Assembly: GCF_002209535.1 (NCBI RefSeq)
Contig: NZ_NJIG01000005.1
Span: 310,001-374,000 of the forward strand
Length of the DNA: 64,000 nt
Source: Achromobacter marplatensis
GTDB lineage: Bacteria; Pseudomonadota; Gammaproteobacteria; Burkholderiales; Burkholderiaceae_B
Direction of reading: 5' to 3'
The notes below the pieces were generated by a model. It ran no database searches and was not told the DNA's origin. It saw nothing but the letters and a program-made list of their open reading frames with translations. Positions 50,955 through 59,973 of this stretch are shown one piece after another (within the stretch, counting starts at the first letter, position 1; every line of letters begins with the position of its first letter). The translations under genes and the position numbers were made by a program.

Positions 50955-51268
50955 AGCTTTTTCAGTTTCAGATGGACCCAGCCCATGCCGTCTGGCTGCT
51001 GTTCGAAGACAAGGAATGTCTCGCCCGTCTTCTTGCGGGTGATGCGGTCATCCTTCGTGGGCGCACGCGGGAGATCGGCCAGGCGAATGCCCGCGCTAGG
51101 CGCAGTCGTCACCCAGCCGACACCGCCCTGACCGTCTTGGAATGCCGTCTTGTAGGCATCCGTGAAGACGCCAGGCACCGGCTTAGGCGTGCCGCCCACG
51201 GGTTGATAGACCAGCTCTTCGCCAAACGCACCGTTGATGGCCTGGTTGACCTGGTCAAAATCAACCAT
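50951..51268 (-). CDS. Head-tail joining protein, lambda gpFII-like
   Basis: A 105-residue protein, MVDFDQVNQAINGAFGEELVY at the start, ending in GMGWVHLKLKKL; size, composition and place after the capsid gene match the gpFII type (long annotated as ATP-binding sugar-transporter-like). It would connect the lambda-type head with the Mu-type tail. Confidence 0.65.
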   Translation of the reverse strand: MVDFDQVNQAINGAFGEELVYQPVGGTPKPVPGVFTDAYKTAFQDGQGGVGWVTTAPSAGIRLADLPRAPTKDDRITRKKTGETFLVFEQQPDGMGWVHLKLKKL

Positions 51269-51269
51269 G

Positions 51270-51527
51270 TCAGCCTCGGCGGATCTGCGGGCCAGCGGCC
51301 GAACCGAAGCGCGGGCCGTTGTCCCGGCGGATCACGGGTGCGTCAGGATCTTCCAGGAAGCCGAGCAGCTGCAGCCGCTCGACCTCGTCAGCCGGCAGCT
51401 CCAATTCATCGCCGGCCACCAGCGATTTTCCGTCTTCAGCCTGGAGGATCCGCCCGTGCGCCACCACGGCCGTCACGAGCTTTGGGGCGGCCGGCGCCTT
51501 GTCCTTCGGGTTAGTGGCTCCGCTCAT
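51270..51527 (-). CDS. Hypothetical 85-residue head-completion protein
   Basis: ATG at 51525-51527 overlaps the capsid stop (ATGA); a TTG one codon earlier is also open. Sequence LVTAVVAHGRILQAEDGKSLVAGDELELPADEVERLQLLGFLED looks like a small beta-barrel followed by an acidic helix. No firm family. Confidence 0.6.
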   Translation of the reverse strand: MSGATNPKDKAPAAPKLVTAVVAHGRILQAEDGKSLVAGDELELPADEVERLQLLGFLEDPDAPVIRRDNGPRFGSAAGPQIRRG

Positions 51528-52588
51528 CAATCCACCGCCGGATCGCAGACGTTGGCCGACAGGCAGGCATTCACGCGGCTGGGGATGACGATGGGCGACG
51601 ACTGCATCATCAGGAAGCGCTGCGCCGGGTCTTCCTGGACCCAGGTCTTGGGCGCAAAAGGCAACGATTGGTAGTTGAAGGCCGGATCCTTGATCATGCC
51701 GAACGCTCGCGTGCCTTGCAGGTTGGGGCCGGACATGACCAGGTCACCGTCGTACAGCATCGGCCGCTCGACGTCGTTCTCGTCCACAAACCAGTCGTTG
51801 TAGAGCCACAAGTCGAACTGGCCCCACTTGCCCTTATAGGCCGCGCCCTGCTTGACCTCGGTTCCCGGATTGATCGCATTACCAAACGACGCCTGCGCCG
51901 GCAGAATGGTCGCCCCTTTCAGCTTCGGATCGAGTTGAAAGCCTGCCCACGAACTGGGCGTAAACACCAGCTCCGAAACCGTCGCACCGGAACGCTTGAG
52001 GATGCGGGTAGCCCAGGCGTCGATATCGCTCGTCGGCGAAGCCGTGCCTGCGGCAATGTTGGCGGCTGTCCACTTGCGACCGGCGGTCAGCGCAACCGTC
52101 AGGTCGGACGCACGACCGAAATCGACAATCACGGTTTCGAAGCCTTCGCCCTCGATGGTCACCTGCCCCAGACGCAACGCACTGGCGGCCATCCATTCGA
52201 GGCGGCGCGTCAGGATATCCACCTGGTCGGACATTTCTGCTTCCAGGTTGGCCATCTCGCGCTCGGCGCCCGTCAGGTCACCGCCGACGCGTTCACCGAT
52301 CAGGCGGCGCACCGGCTTGAGCAGATCGGGCGCCCGCTTGTCCTTGACGTATGCCGGCTTGAAGCTGTTGGTCTGGAAGCGGCGCTGCTCGACCAACTTG
52401 CCTTCGACCAAGGGCGAGACGAAAGGCGCCATACGGCGCTTGCCGATGTCGACGTCGATGGCGACCTCTTCGGTATCGGACGTCACGATGTTGGGGAAGA
52501 ACCGGTCCAGCAGGAAGGACTGCGCGGTTTTAAGGTTCGGAACGACCTGGATCAGGTCGATGGTGCTGTAGATCAAATTGGAAGGCAT
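51527..52588 (-). CDS. Major capsid protein, lambda gpE-like
   Basis: A 353-residue HK97-fold shell protein. YSTIDLIQVVPNLKTAQSFLLDRFFP at the start and the E-loop/A-domain blocks (VDIGKRRMAPFVSPLVEGK, then DLWLYNDWFVDENDVERPML) match the gpE family. A terminator-like hairpin lies between this gene and the decoration gene upstream in the transcript. Confidence 0.88.
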   Translation of the reverse strand: MPSNLIYSTIDLIQVVPNLKTAQSFLLDRFFPNIVTSDTEEVAIDVDIGKRRMAPFVSPLVEGKLVEQRRFQTNSFKPAYVKDKRAPDLLKPVRRLIGERVGGDLTGAEREMANLEAEMSDQVDILTRRLEWMAASALRLGQVTIEGEGFETVIVDFGRASDLTVALTAGRKWTAANIAAGTASPTSDIDAWATRILKRSGATVSELVFTPSSWAGFQLDPKLKGATILPAQASFGNAINPGTEVKQGAAYKGKWGQFDLWLYNDWFVDENDVERPMLYDGDLVMSGPNLQGTRAFGMIKDPAFNYQSLPFAPKTWVQEDPAQRFLMMQSSPIVIPSRVNACLSANVCDPAVD

Positions 52589-52626
52589 TCGTCCTCTCCG
52601 TGCAATTTTGTCCAGACAGAAAAAAG

Positions 52627-52642
52627 CCCCGCTAGCGGGGCA
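52627..52642 (-). terminator. Intrinsic terminator between decoration (D) and capsid (E) genes
   Basis: On the minus strand GCCCCGC TA GCGGGGC is followed by TTTTTT. It lies inside the late operon, 38 bases before the capsid start. Confidence 0.75.
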
Positions 52643-52665
52643 TTCCTCGTGACTGGCGCGTGGCG

Positions 52666-53346
52666 TTAGGTCGGCTCGGCGGCCGAGACCGATGACTTGA
52701 CGTGAATGGCGTACTGGCGCAGGGCGGCGGTCAGCGCGGGAAGCGTCCAGCTCGGGTCGTAGTGCAGCGCGCGGCCGTTCACCTCGACCTGCACATATGC
52801 ACCGGCGTTGACCGGGCCGGCCGTGGCATCCGAATAATCCGCCAGAATGGCCGAGGGGACCTGGCTGCCGTCGGTCGCCCCCTTCACCGAAAGAACAAAC
52901 TGGCCAACCGCATCGTTGACATCGATCACGAACGAATCGCCGGCCACAAACGCCGTGGCGCCAGCGGCGATGGTGAATCCCAGGCCACCCAGCGTGTACG
53001 CCGTGCCGACCGTCGCATTGGCGAGCGCGGCCCCTTCCGGGTCCACCACCTTGAACGTGGTGGCGCCGGTGGCCGTCAGTTGGTAATTCCCCAGCTTGGC
53101 GTCGGCGCCGACAGTAACCGCACCGATGGTGCCATTACCGGTATTGGCGCCGGCGGGATTGGCGACCGCGGTGCTGCTCGCGATCATGCCCAACACGGCA
53201 CCACGCGGCAGCTTGCCAGCGGCGAGGATGATGGGCTGCGAAACGATCTGCAGACCGCCCGCAATCAGTTGATCGGGGACGAAGACATCTGCCCGGATGC
53301 CGGGCTGTTGGGGACTGTTCCCCACGGGATTGACGGGAAGCGTCAT
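52666..53346 (-). CDS. Head decoration protein, lambda gpD-like
   Basis: A 226-residue protein, larger than lambda gpD (110). NQLIAGGLQIVSQPIILAAGKLPRGAVLGMI is the gpD core. A Gly/Thr/Ala-rich insertion (VTVGADKLGNYQLTATGATTFKVVDPEGAAL-type) follows, then the gpD end. The decoration protein stabilises the expanded capsid. Confidence 0.82.
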   Translation of the reverse strand: MTLPVNPVGNSPQQPGIRADVFVPDQLIAGGLQIVSQPIILAAGKLPRGAVLGMIASSTAVANPAGANTGNGTIGAVTVGADAKLGNYQLTATGATTFKVVDPEGAALANATVGTAYTLGGLGFTIAAGATAFVAGDSFVIDVNDAVGQFVLSVKGATDGSQVPSAILADYSDATAGPVNAGAYVQVEVNGRALHYDPSWTLPALTAALRQYAIHVKSSVSAAEPT

Positions 53347-53379
53347 GAGTATTGCTCCTGAATGGCTGAATTGCGGGGA

Positions 53380-53952
53380 TTAAGCCTCGCCGCGGCGCTT
53401 CTTGCCCGCCGCGACGATCTTCTGGGCGAGGGTCATTTGACCGCCACCACCACCCGAACCCGGATTGGGAACGGTCGTAGCTTGCATGCGCTCCGACAAG
53501 CCGCGATGTGCCGGCGGCGTTTGGTCCGCCCGGCCGGCGTCCAGCGCAGCCACGGCGGCCTTGGACGACATCCCGGTGTCGAAGGCGAAGACGGCGGCCT
53601 GGCGGACCACGCCCAGCCGCAGACCGTGGGCGACGATCCGGGCGCAGCGTGCCCGTTCAGCTGCCCGCGCCGCCTTCTTGGACTGGTCCTTTTCCTTGTC
53701 GTCGCCGTCGTCTTCGGATTCGGCATCCGGGTCTTCCCCGTTTTCCAGCACGTCGTCGCGTTCGTCGTCTTCGCGGTCGAGTTCTTCCATGCGCTTGGCA
53801 TAGTCGTCGTCCGACTCGTCCTCCCGCTGCTTGCGTTCGTCGTCGAGCTTGTCCTTGTCGTCCTCGTCGTCTTGCTCGGCGCGGGCGCTACGAGCGCGGC
53901 CCAGGCCCAGCAGCGAAGCAAAGGGGGCAGAAGCAAAGGTTTTCTTCTTCAT
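53380..53952 (-). CDS. Acidic scaffold-like protein
   Basis: A 190-residue protein. Residues 25-95 are extremely charged (EQDDEDDKDKLDDERKQRED, AKRMEELDREDDERDDVL). A Gly-rich hinge lies near 170 and a basic C-terminus (KKRRGEA) follows. In lambda the scaffold Nu3 is the C-terminal part of the protease gene C; here it is a separate gene between protease and decoration genes. Confidence 0.65.
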   Translation of the reverse strand: MKKKTFASAPFASLLGLGRARSARAEQDDEDDKDKLDDERKQREDESDDDYAKRMEELDREDDERDDVLENGEDPDAESEDDGDDKEKDQSKKAARAAERARCARIVAHGLRLGVVRQAAVFAFDTGMSSKAAVAALDAGRADQTPPAHRGLSERMQATTVPNPGSGGGGGQMTLAQKIVAAGKKRRGEA

Positions 53953-53973
53953 TGCAGTAGTCTCACAGGTTGT

Positions 53974-54861
53974 TTACCGGCCCAGCAGGTCCAGCAGTTC
54001 AAGAAAGGCGGCGTCGGGCGCCATGACTGCGTCCGCCAAGCCGCGGCCGACGCCGACCGCCCCCATGAAGCAGGCGGCCTGGGTGTCGCGCACAGACTCG
54101 GGCGCGATGTTCCGATTGCGGGCGACGGTTCCCACGAACAGCTCGCCCATGGTGTTGATTTCGGTCTGGACGCTGTTCAGCGCCTCTTCCGATAGCGGGA
54201 GTTCCGGGCGGAAATCCGCCTTGTGACTGCCGTAGGTGATGAAGGTCACCGCCACCCCAGACGCTGTCAGCGCCTTGGATAGATCGACGTGCATCACGAT
54301 CACGCCGATGGAGCCAACGCCACCGGTGCGTGGCAGGATGATCCTGTCAGCGGCGCTGGCAATCGCATAGCCCGCCGAATAGGCCGACTCCGTCAGGATG
54401 GCCCAAATGGGCTTATCACCCCGAAGGCCGTAGATGGTGTCGACCAGGTCGAAGCAGCCCGCGACCTCGCCGCCCGGTGAGTCCACATCGAGCACAATCG
54501 CCTCGACTTTCGGGTCCGCGTGAGCGCTGAGAATGCTCTGCCGGATCCCGTCATAGCCGGTCATGCCCGAGTAGGGACGAAGTGAGCCGAGCTTTTGCAC
54601 CAGCGTGCCGTGCACCTTGATGCAGGCCACCGGCGTATCACCCACCATGTCATAGCCGGCGTCGCGAATCGTCTCGCCCGGCCTGGTCAGGTCGTCGTCA
54701 TAGTCGTCCCAGGCCATCGGGCGAAGGTTCGCTCCGTCCAAGCGCATGATCTGGCTAACTCCCAGCCGCTCGGCCAGCGCCGCCATGATGACCTCGGCCT
54801 TATCCTGGCGAATTGCCAGCGGCGTGTTGAACAGCCGCTGTCCCAAGTGCGCAAAACGCAT
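53974..54861 (-). CDS. Prohead protease, S49/SppA family (lambda gpC-like)
   Basis: A 295-residue serine protease. DVDSPGGEVAGCFDLVD, ILTESAYSAGYAIASAADRI (Ser nucleophile in SAGY) and TRTGGVGSIGVIVMHVD are the S49 motifs. The Lys base is probably in YGSHKADF. It cleaves scaffold during prohead maturation. Overlaps the portal stop by zero to one base. Confidence 0.88.
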   Translation of the reverse strand: MRFAHLGQRLFNTPLAIRQDKAEVIMAALAERLGVSQIMRLDGANLRPMAWDDYDDDLTRPGETIRDAGYDMVGDTPVACIKVHGTLVQKLGSLRPYSGMTGYDGIRQSILSAHADPKVEAIVLDVDSPGGEVAGCFDLVDTIYGLRGDKPIWAILTESAYSAGYAIASAADRIILPRTGGVGSIGVIVMHVDLSKALTASGVAVTFITYGSHKADFRPELPLSEEALNSVQTEINTMGELFVGTVARNRNIAPESVRDTQAACFMGAVGVGRGLADAVMAPDAAFLELLDLLGR

Positions 54862-56493
54862 TTATTTTTCCTCCGGTACTTGGGCAGCCTCTTTCGAATC
54901 CACCCCTTGAAGCACAGCGGGAATGGGAAGCCCCAATCTTTCGTAGCGCTCCATTTCGATAGCGCGACGGTCGGCGACGTCTCGCCAGTCCGTGCCAGAA
55001 ATCTCGGCGCATTCATCCTCAAGCGACGACATGCCGCCGTCGATGCCGAGCAGCGCGCCTTGACGTTCCTTCACGATGTCGACCAGCCCCCGCCCGGGTC
55101 CCATCCACTTGGCTCGCGCATACGCCGCGCGCGCCTCTATGAACTCCGGCGCGTTCTTCGGCATCGGATAGTCATCCACTTCCATGGATTCTTCCAACCA
55201 TGCGCAATAGATCGGGTGGGCCTGCCCGGAGGCGAAGCCGATCCGTCGACGGGAGAAGGTTTTCCACGCCTCCAGCATGGCGGACCGATAGGCGCTGTAG
55301 TTCACCTCGGCCCAGTTCTGGCTGATTTGCTGCGCCGCCAAGCCGGTGCCGGCCGAAAAATGCCGCAACATCGCGCTTTCGAACGACGCGAAATTGCTGC
55401 TCGGCCTACTTGATGCGACCGTGCCGATGGTCTCGCCTGGGTACAGGTGCGTCATACCGACATCGCCCATGCGCGTTCGGCGTTCTTGGTGAAACTGCGA
55501 CCGTTCGTGTTGATACGCGCTCACCTTTTCCGAGCCGGACAGCGCCTCTTCGACCAAGTCGGGATCGAACGGACTTTGGATGTATGCGGCAAAGAACGCA
55601 TTGATGATGGCCGCGTCAAGCTCGGTGCTGTCGTACTTGATCAACATCTTGAATCGCTGTATCACCGGCGTCAGAAAACCCACGCCGCGATGCTGCGAGG
55701 CCCGATCATGATCGAAGCTATGCACCACAACCGGACGCCCCCAATCCGTCTCTCTAGGAATGCGATCCCATCGCACGCTGTCGCCTGCGCTGAACCAATC
55801 CCCCTGATGCGCGCGGCGGATGTGATACCAGGTCGGCACGCCATAGCCATCGACCTCCACACCTCCCCGCATAACCTGTTGGTCGAAGTTCTGCTGCGGA
55901 TTGGAGAGACGGTCCGGATCCATGATCTGCACAGCGGTTGCGTAGCGGGCGCGCCCGATCCCGATACGCTCCGGCAGCCAATGCAACATCGAGAGCGAAT
56001 CCCCGTCGATGAGGTGGTGCCGAAACCCCAGCTGCATCATCTGGGGAAACGACAGCATCCGTTCCGAATCGCAGTAGAAGGCCGGGTCGTTCGCCCACGA
56101 CCTCCAGTTCGCTTCCACCGCCTGACCAAACTCGTCGGCCCAGCGATGGTCGAACGCCTTGATACCAGTCACCGTCCGCAGCCAGCGATAGTCGGGCTTC
56201 GAAATTGGTCGGAAGTCCGGCCCGATGACGTTGTCGACGGTCCGCATCACCGCAGCCGTTGCCCAGCCGTCATTGCGGATCAGGTCACGCGATCTCGCCG
56301 CCAGGCGGTCGCGGTACATATTGACCTCGCCGTCCGGCGACCCAAGGTATGGATGCCAGTCGCGAACGTGACCACCGTTCTGATCGGCAGCGTCATAGGG
56401 CGCGTTGCTACCTGGCGCCAACATGGCCCCACGGCGGCGGACGGTGGGCAAAGGCTTACCGTGCCTGTCGAGGATAGAAATTGAGTTTTCCAT
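54862..56493 (-). CDS. Portal protein, lambda gpB-like
   Basis: A 543-residue dodecameric portal. RDRLAARSRDLIRNDGWATAAVMRTVDNVIGPDFR and the late FGSGMEV-type block (AYRSAMLEAWKTFSRRRIGF) match the lambda portal family. It forms the DNA gate at one vertex. Follows gpW with a TGA/ATG overlap. Confidence 0.9.
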   Translation of the reverse strand: MENSISILDRHGKPLPTVRRRGAMLAPGSNAPYDAADQNGGHVRDWHPYLGSPDGEVNMYRDRLAARSRDLIRNDGWATAAVMRTVDNVIGPDFRPISKPDYRWLRTVTGIKAFDHRWADEFGQAVEANWRSWANDPAFYCDSERMLSFPQMMQLGFRHHLIDGDSLSMLHWLPERIGIGRARYATAVQIMDPDRLSNPQQNFDQQVMRGGVEVDGYGVPTWYHIRRAHQGDWFSAGDSVRWDRIPRETDWGRPVVVHSFDHDRASQHRGVGFLTPVIQRFKMLIKYDSTELDAAIINAFFAAYIQSPFDPDLVEEALSGSEKVSAYQHERSQFHQERRTRMGDVGMTHLYPGETIGTVASSRPSSNFASFESAMLRHFSAGTGLAAQQISQNWAEVNYSAYRSAMLEAWKTFSRRRIGFASGQAHPIYCAWLEESMEVDDYPMPKNAPEFIEARAAYARAKWMGPGRGLVDIVKERQGALLGIDGGMSSLEDECAEISGTDWRDVADRRAIEMERYERLGLPIPAVLQGVDSKEAAQVPEEK

Positions 56494-56741
56494 CAGCGCA
56501 TCACGAAGTTGATCTGCCGGCGCCCCCGAGGGGCAATCCCGAGCAGCTGCTGCAGGAGAGCGATTTCGCCCTGGAGCCGGCTCAAGTCCGCCGCCCTATA
56601 GGTGACAGACTTCGACCCGTCCGACTGCGCGTAGCTGGCCGCGGCCACCTGCTTTCCCGTCAGAAGTTCAAAATAGGCAGCTTGCAGGGCGGCCAGCCGC
56701 GCCTGCATGTCCGCCCGGCTCATTCCGTCATAGACGCTCAT
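56493..56741 (-). CDS. Head-tail joining protein gpW
   Basis: An 82-residue helical protein, SRADMQARLAALQAAYFELLTGKQVA near the start, then RLQGEIALLQQLL. It matches the gpW family in size and position between terminase and portal. It stabilises packaged DNA in the head. Confidence 0.85.
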   Translation of the reverse strand: MSVYDGMSRADMQARLAALQAAYFELLTGKQVAAASYAQSDGSKSVTYRAADLSRLQGEIALLQQLLGIAPRGRRQINFVMR

Positions 56742-56752
56742 TGCGTACCTCG

Positions 56753-58921
56753 TTATGCAAGTTTGCTCACCCGCGAGCGCGCTGGAACCGCTGCCTTGAC
56801 TCGCACCGTTGGACCACCCTGGACGACGCCAGCCGATGGAGTCGGCGCGACGGAGACCTCGCCCTCAGGCAAAGGAGGCGCTCCATGCAGGACCTCGGCC
56901 AGTTCCTCGACAGTTCGATTCAGCTTGAGACCGAAGTGGATCAGCGCGCATAGCGCGGCATAGGCGTAGACCCGGCAATCCAGCGCCTCATTGGCGCGTC
57001 CCGATGGCAGCTCCCACACCCGGAACTTGTGCCCGCTCGCTTCCTTGACCACGATTCGCTCAGACGTGAGCTGCGCGTAGTAATTCAGGTCGCGGTCCGC
57101 TGGGAAGTGCATAAATCCAGGCCCCGGCGCGTCCTTGTTCAACCGGTTCCGAATCGTGTCCTTTGCCGTGTTGACGCCGATGATGGTCGGGCGATACGTG
57201 GCCTTGTTTCGTCGGCTGGGCACCTTCGTGGGCCAAACCGGCGAGCGCTGCCCGTTCCGTGCAGATTCTCCCTTGATGGCATAAATCCGTCTCCCCAATC
57301 GGGCCTTGGCGAATTCATACACGCGCTGCGTGTTATGACCGCCAGAGTCGATACACGCCGCCGACACGCTGTACGGCCTGCCGTCGTGGCGATACCACTT
57401 CTTCAGCAGATATGCGTCAACGCGCGCCCACAGTTCTGGCGTTTCCGGATCACCTTCGAACACCTCATAATCGATGGACCAGCTTTCTTCATCCCGGCCC
57501 CACCCGACCACCTCACACTCAACACGGTCCGGCTGAACATCCAGGCCGGCAGTTAGCACCCCAACGCCGAAGGGCACCTGAGCGGCCCATAGCTCGCCAC
57601 GCGCAGCCAGCGTTTCCAGATCCAAATCCTTGCCGCTGTGCGCCCGGTAGGGCATGCCCATCTGCGTGTTCCACCATGCCTGCTTCAGATCCTCATCGTC
57701 CTTCGCCGCCAACCACTTGGCGGCGATGTCTGAGGGTTTGTCCTTCGTCCAGGGCGAATACAGCTTGCTGGCTTGGAAACCGGCGTGCTGATTGTCCACG
57801 GCCCAAGTACCGCAGTCCGGGCACTTCGACCGATAGACGGCATGGCGATCGCTGACCCACCAGTCCCAGACGTCATCCACTGCAGCGATGCCGCCGCTGC
57901 CGGGGTCCTTGGCTTCGGCATCTCGCCAGGCACGCTCGTACATATCTAGAGGGACGTGACGGCCACCGCAGCAGCTGAACGGCCGCGTCTGGTGCCACCG
58001 CACAGTTTGAAGCGCCCGCAGTCGATCGCCCTCCGACCAGCCCAAGCCGCAGGCCTCGCAGAAGATCCGAGCGGTCTTGGGAAAATGCTCCTGCACGACG
58101 CCCTTATCATCCTTGCGCTTCTTCCAGTCGACATGACGAAAGAAATCCAGGAACTGACGATGGCCACACCCAGGGCAACACACCGAGGCGCGCCGCTGGT
58201 CCGATGACAAGTAGCTTTTCTCGATGCGGCTTTCGTCCTGTACGGTCGGCGAGCAAGCACGCACCGACAGCCAGTTGGCGCCGAAACTCGCGGTGCGTTC
58301 CTCGGCAAGCGAAATCGGATCACCCTCGCGGGTGACCGGGTACTTGTCCACTTCGTCAGCGAGAATTACCCGTACCGGCCGACGCGCCAGGTTGTCAGGG
58401 CTACCGGCGCCTGCCAAAGCCAAGAAGCCACCGGGGAACGACTTAAACAGCAGCGTTTCGTCGGCGGTTCTCGTCTTGCTGGATCCCACCAGTTCGCGCA
58501 GCACCGGCGTCACACGCACCATGGGGTTGATACGCTCCTTGCTGAATTGCTCTGCGGCGTCTTCCTTGGGCTGCAGCAGCAGCATCGGGCAAGGGTCCAG
58601 GTGTGCGAAGTACCCGAAAATGTTCTCCAGTAACGCGGTCTTCAGCATCTGCGTGCTGACCATGGCCGTGATCACATGCACGCCAGGTTCCGTCGGCGCG
58701 AGCATGGGGCCACGCGCGACCTCTACAGTGCTGGTCGACCAGTTCCCCGAGGTACTGCCGGCCTCTTTCGCCAGCTTCCGAAAGCGATCCGCCCAGTCCG
58801 GTACGCTGATACGCGGTGGTGGCGTCCAGCCCTGGCGCGCAGCCCGCAACAGTGCGTCCCGCTTATCTCGGGCTGAAGTCGGCGGCGGGTTCGCCAAGTT
58901 CTGAGATTTGTTTGTGGACAT
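56753..58921 (-). CDS. Terminase large subunit, GpA family
   Basis: A 722-residue packaging motor. PVRVILADEVDKYP is the Walker-B-like ATPase segment. Several Cys pairs (CCPGCGH, CEACG, KCPDCGTW) indicate zinc sites. The nuclease domain holds AGLDVQPDRVECEVVGWG with the first metal Asp and ends at NEALDCRVYAYAAL. It cuts concatemers at cos and packages DNA. Overlaps the small-subunit gene by 58 bases in another frame. Confidence 0.92.
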   Translation of the reverse strand: MSTNKSQNLANPPPTSARDKRDALLRAARQGWTPPPRISVPDWADRFRKLAKEAGSTSGNWSTSTVEVARGPMLAPTEPGVHVITAMVSTQMLKTALLENIFGYFAHLDPCPMLLLQPKEDAAEQFSKERINPMVRVTPVLRELVGSSKTRTADETLLFKSFPGGFLALAGAGSPDNLARRPVRVILADEVDKYPVTREGDPISLAEERTASFGANWLSVRACSPTVQDESRIEKSYLSSDQRRASVCCPGCGHRQFLDFFRHVDWKKRKDDKGVVQEHFPKTARIFCEACGLGWSEGDRLRALQTVRWHQTRPFSCCGGRHVPLDMYERAWRDAEAKDPGSGGIAAVDDVWDWWVSDRHAVYRSKCPDCGTWAVDNQHAGFQASKLYSPWTKDKPSDIAAKWLAAKDDEDLKQAWWNTQMGMPYRAHSGKDLDLETLAARGELWAAQVPFGVGVLTAGLDVQPDRVECEVVGWGRDEESWSIDYEVFEGDPETPELWARVDAYLLKKWYRHDGRPYSVSAACIDSGGHNTQRVYEFAKARLGRRIYAIKGESARNGQRSPVWPTKVPSRRNKATYRPTIIGVNTAKDTIRNRLNKDAPGPGFMHFPADRDLNYYAQLTSERIVVKEASGHKFRVWELPSGRANEALDCRVYAYAALCALIHFGLKLNRTVEELAEVLHGAPPLPEGEVSVAPTPSAGVVQGGPTVRVKAAVPARSRVSKLA

Positions 58922-59468
58922 GCGCAGTCAAAGCCTCGGTGACCCGGTCGGCCTCTTCCAGCCCAAGCTCGGCGGCCAGCAGCGGCCCAATCTTCGCGGG
59001 CCAGTTCAGCCACGCATCGCGCTGCCCCCGAGAGGCTTCGAAAAGTACGGCCTGAGCCACGGCAAGCTCCACCAGCACCCCGGATTTCTGTTCGTATTCA
59101 AGCTGCCGCAATAGCGCCAGCCAGTTTTCCTTTCGACGCAAGGCCTCGGCGTAGTCGACGCCGTCGCCCTCGTTCAATATCCGGGCGGCCTCGGCCTCCA
59201 GCGAATCGCCATCTCCAGCCGCCCCATCTGCGGCGCCCTGGGGATCGACCGACTGGCGACTCGCCGGTGGCTTCGCGGCCTTTGCCGCAGGCTTCGAAGC
59301 CGTCGCATTAGCCTGACGCCATGGCGAGCCGATAAGAGCCGGGTCGAGGGTTCCATCCTTCTTCGCCTTCAGCCGCCCTTGCGTGATCGCGCGCCGCACC
59401 AGCGTGTCGGAGCAGCCTTCCCGACGAGCGAACTCCCGGATCGACAGACCCTTTTCCGCTATTGCCAC
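58863..59468 (-). CDS. Terminase small subunit, Nu1-like
   Basis: A 201-residue protein. Its N-terminal winged helix (KGLSIREFARREGCSDTLVRRAITQGRL) binds the packaging site. A Pro/Ala linker and a helical dimerisation part follow. GTG at 59466-59468 is the start: AGGAGGT lies nine bases upstream, whereas the ATG at 59492 would place that site inside the gene. The C-terminus encodes the contact to the large subunit. Confidence 0.85.
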   Translation of the reverse strand: MAIAEKGLSIREFARREGCSDTLVRRAITQGRLKAKKDGTLDPALIGSPWRQANATASKPAAKAAKPPASRQSVDPQGAADGAAGDGDSLEAEAARILNEGDGVDYAEALRRKENWLALLRQLEYEQKSGVLVELAVAQAVLFEASRGQRDAWLNWPAKIGPLLAAELGLEEADRVTEALTAHVHKQISELGEPAADFSPR

Positions 59469-59469
59469 G

Positions 59470-59707
59470 GTGCGAACACCTCCTAATGTCATGTTCGCAC
59501 CTCAATTCCAGGCGTGATTGCAGCGGCGCAAAACACCGCAAGCCCGCACGGGCATTGCGTTTCAACTGAAAGCGCGAACGTGCCCGTGCGAACAGAATGC
59601 GAACACCAGTGCAAACACCTGTTTGCACCCCCAGAAATGCGCTAGAGCCGCGTAAATGCGCGCTCCTGGCCTGTTTGATGTGTCGGTGCGAACAGGGTGC
59701 GAACACC
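59470..59707. promoter_or_regulatory. Iterated GTGCGAACA sites upstream of the small terminase gene (cos/cosB candidate)
   Basis: Copies of GTGCGAACA or GTGCAAACA lie at 59470, 59586, 59597 (ATGCGAACA), 59609, 59686 and 59697. Inverted copies are at 59492 (TGTTCGCAC) and 59620 (TGTTTGCAC). Neighbours in each cluster are 11-12 bp apart, i.e. one helical turn. 59609-59628 is a perfect 20-bp palindrome. Sites at 59470 and 59492 overlap the ribosome-binding site of the terminase gene. The 59469-59758 gap holds no other gene. Confidence 0.68.
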
Positions 59708-59758
59708 TTTAGCACCTCAGCGCTGGGCACAAAACGCGGCGCGCAATGCCCGCGGTGC

Positions 59759-59965
59759 TTACCCCCCCAGAGGGGACCCATCGGCGTTGAACCTGGCCGC
59801 GTATCCAACGATGGTCGCCACGACGCCGTCCACCTGCTCACCAAGCGGCAGCGCTCGGGCTTCGCTGTCCTGCACGAATGCGTCGCGGTCGGCGCGCACG
59901 TCCAGTTCCCAGGCGTTCACGGCAGCGCGCAGCTGGGCAGTGGTGATTGCGGTCATACCTTCCAT
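59759..59965 (-). CDS. Hypothetical 68-residue phage protein
   Basis: MEGMTAITTAQLRAAVNAWE at the start, then a helical domain ending GYAARFNADGSPLGG. GAGGAAG precedes the ATG 59963-59965. It lies nine bases after the tail gene and just before the repeat region. No family recognised. Confidence 0.55.
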   Translation of the reverse strand: MEGMTAITTAQLRAAVNAWELDVRADRDAFVQDSEARALPLGEQVDGVVATIVGYAARFNADGSPLGG

Positions 59966-59973
59966 GTGCTTCC

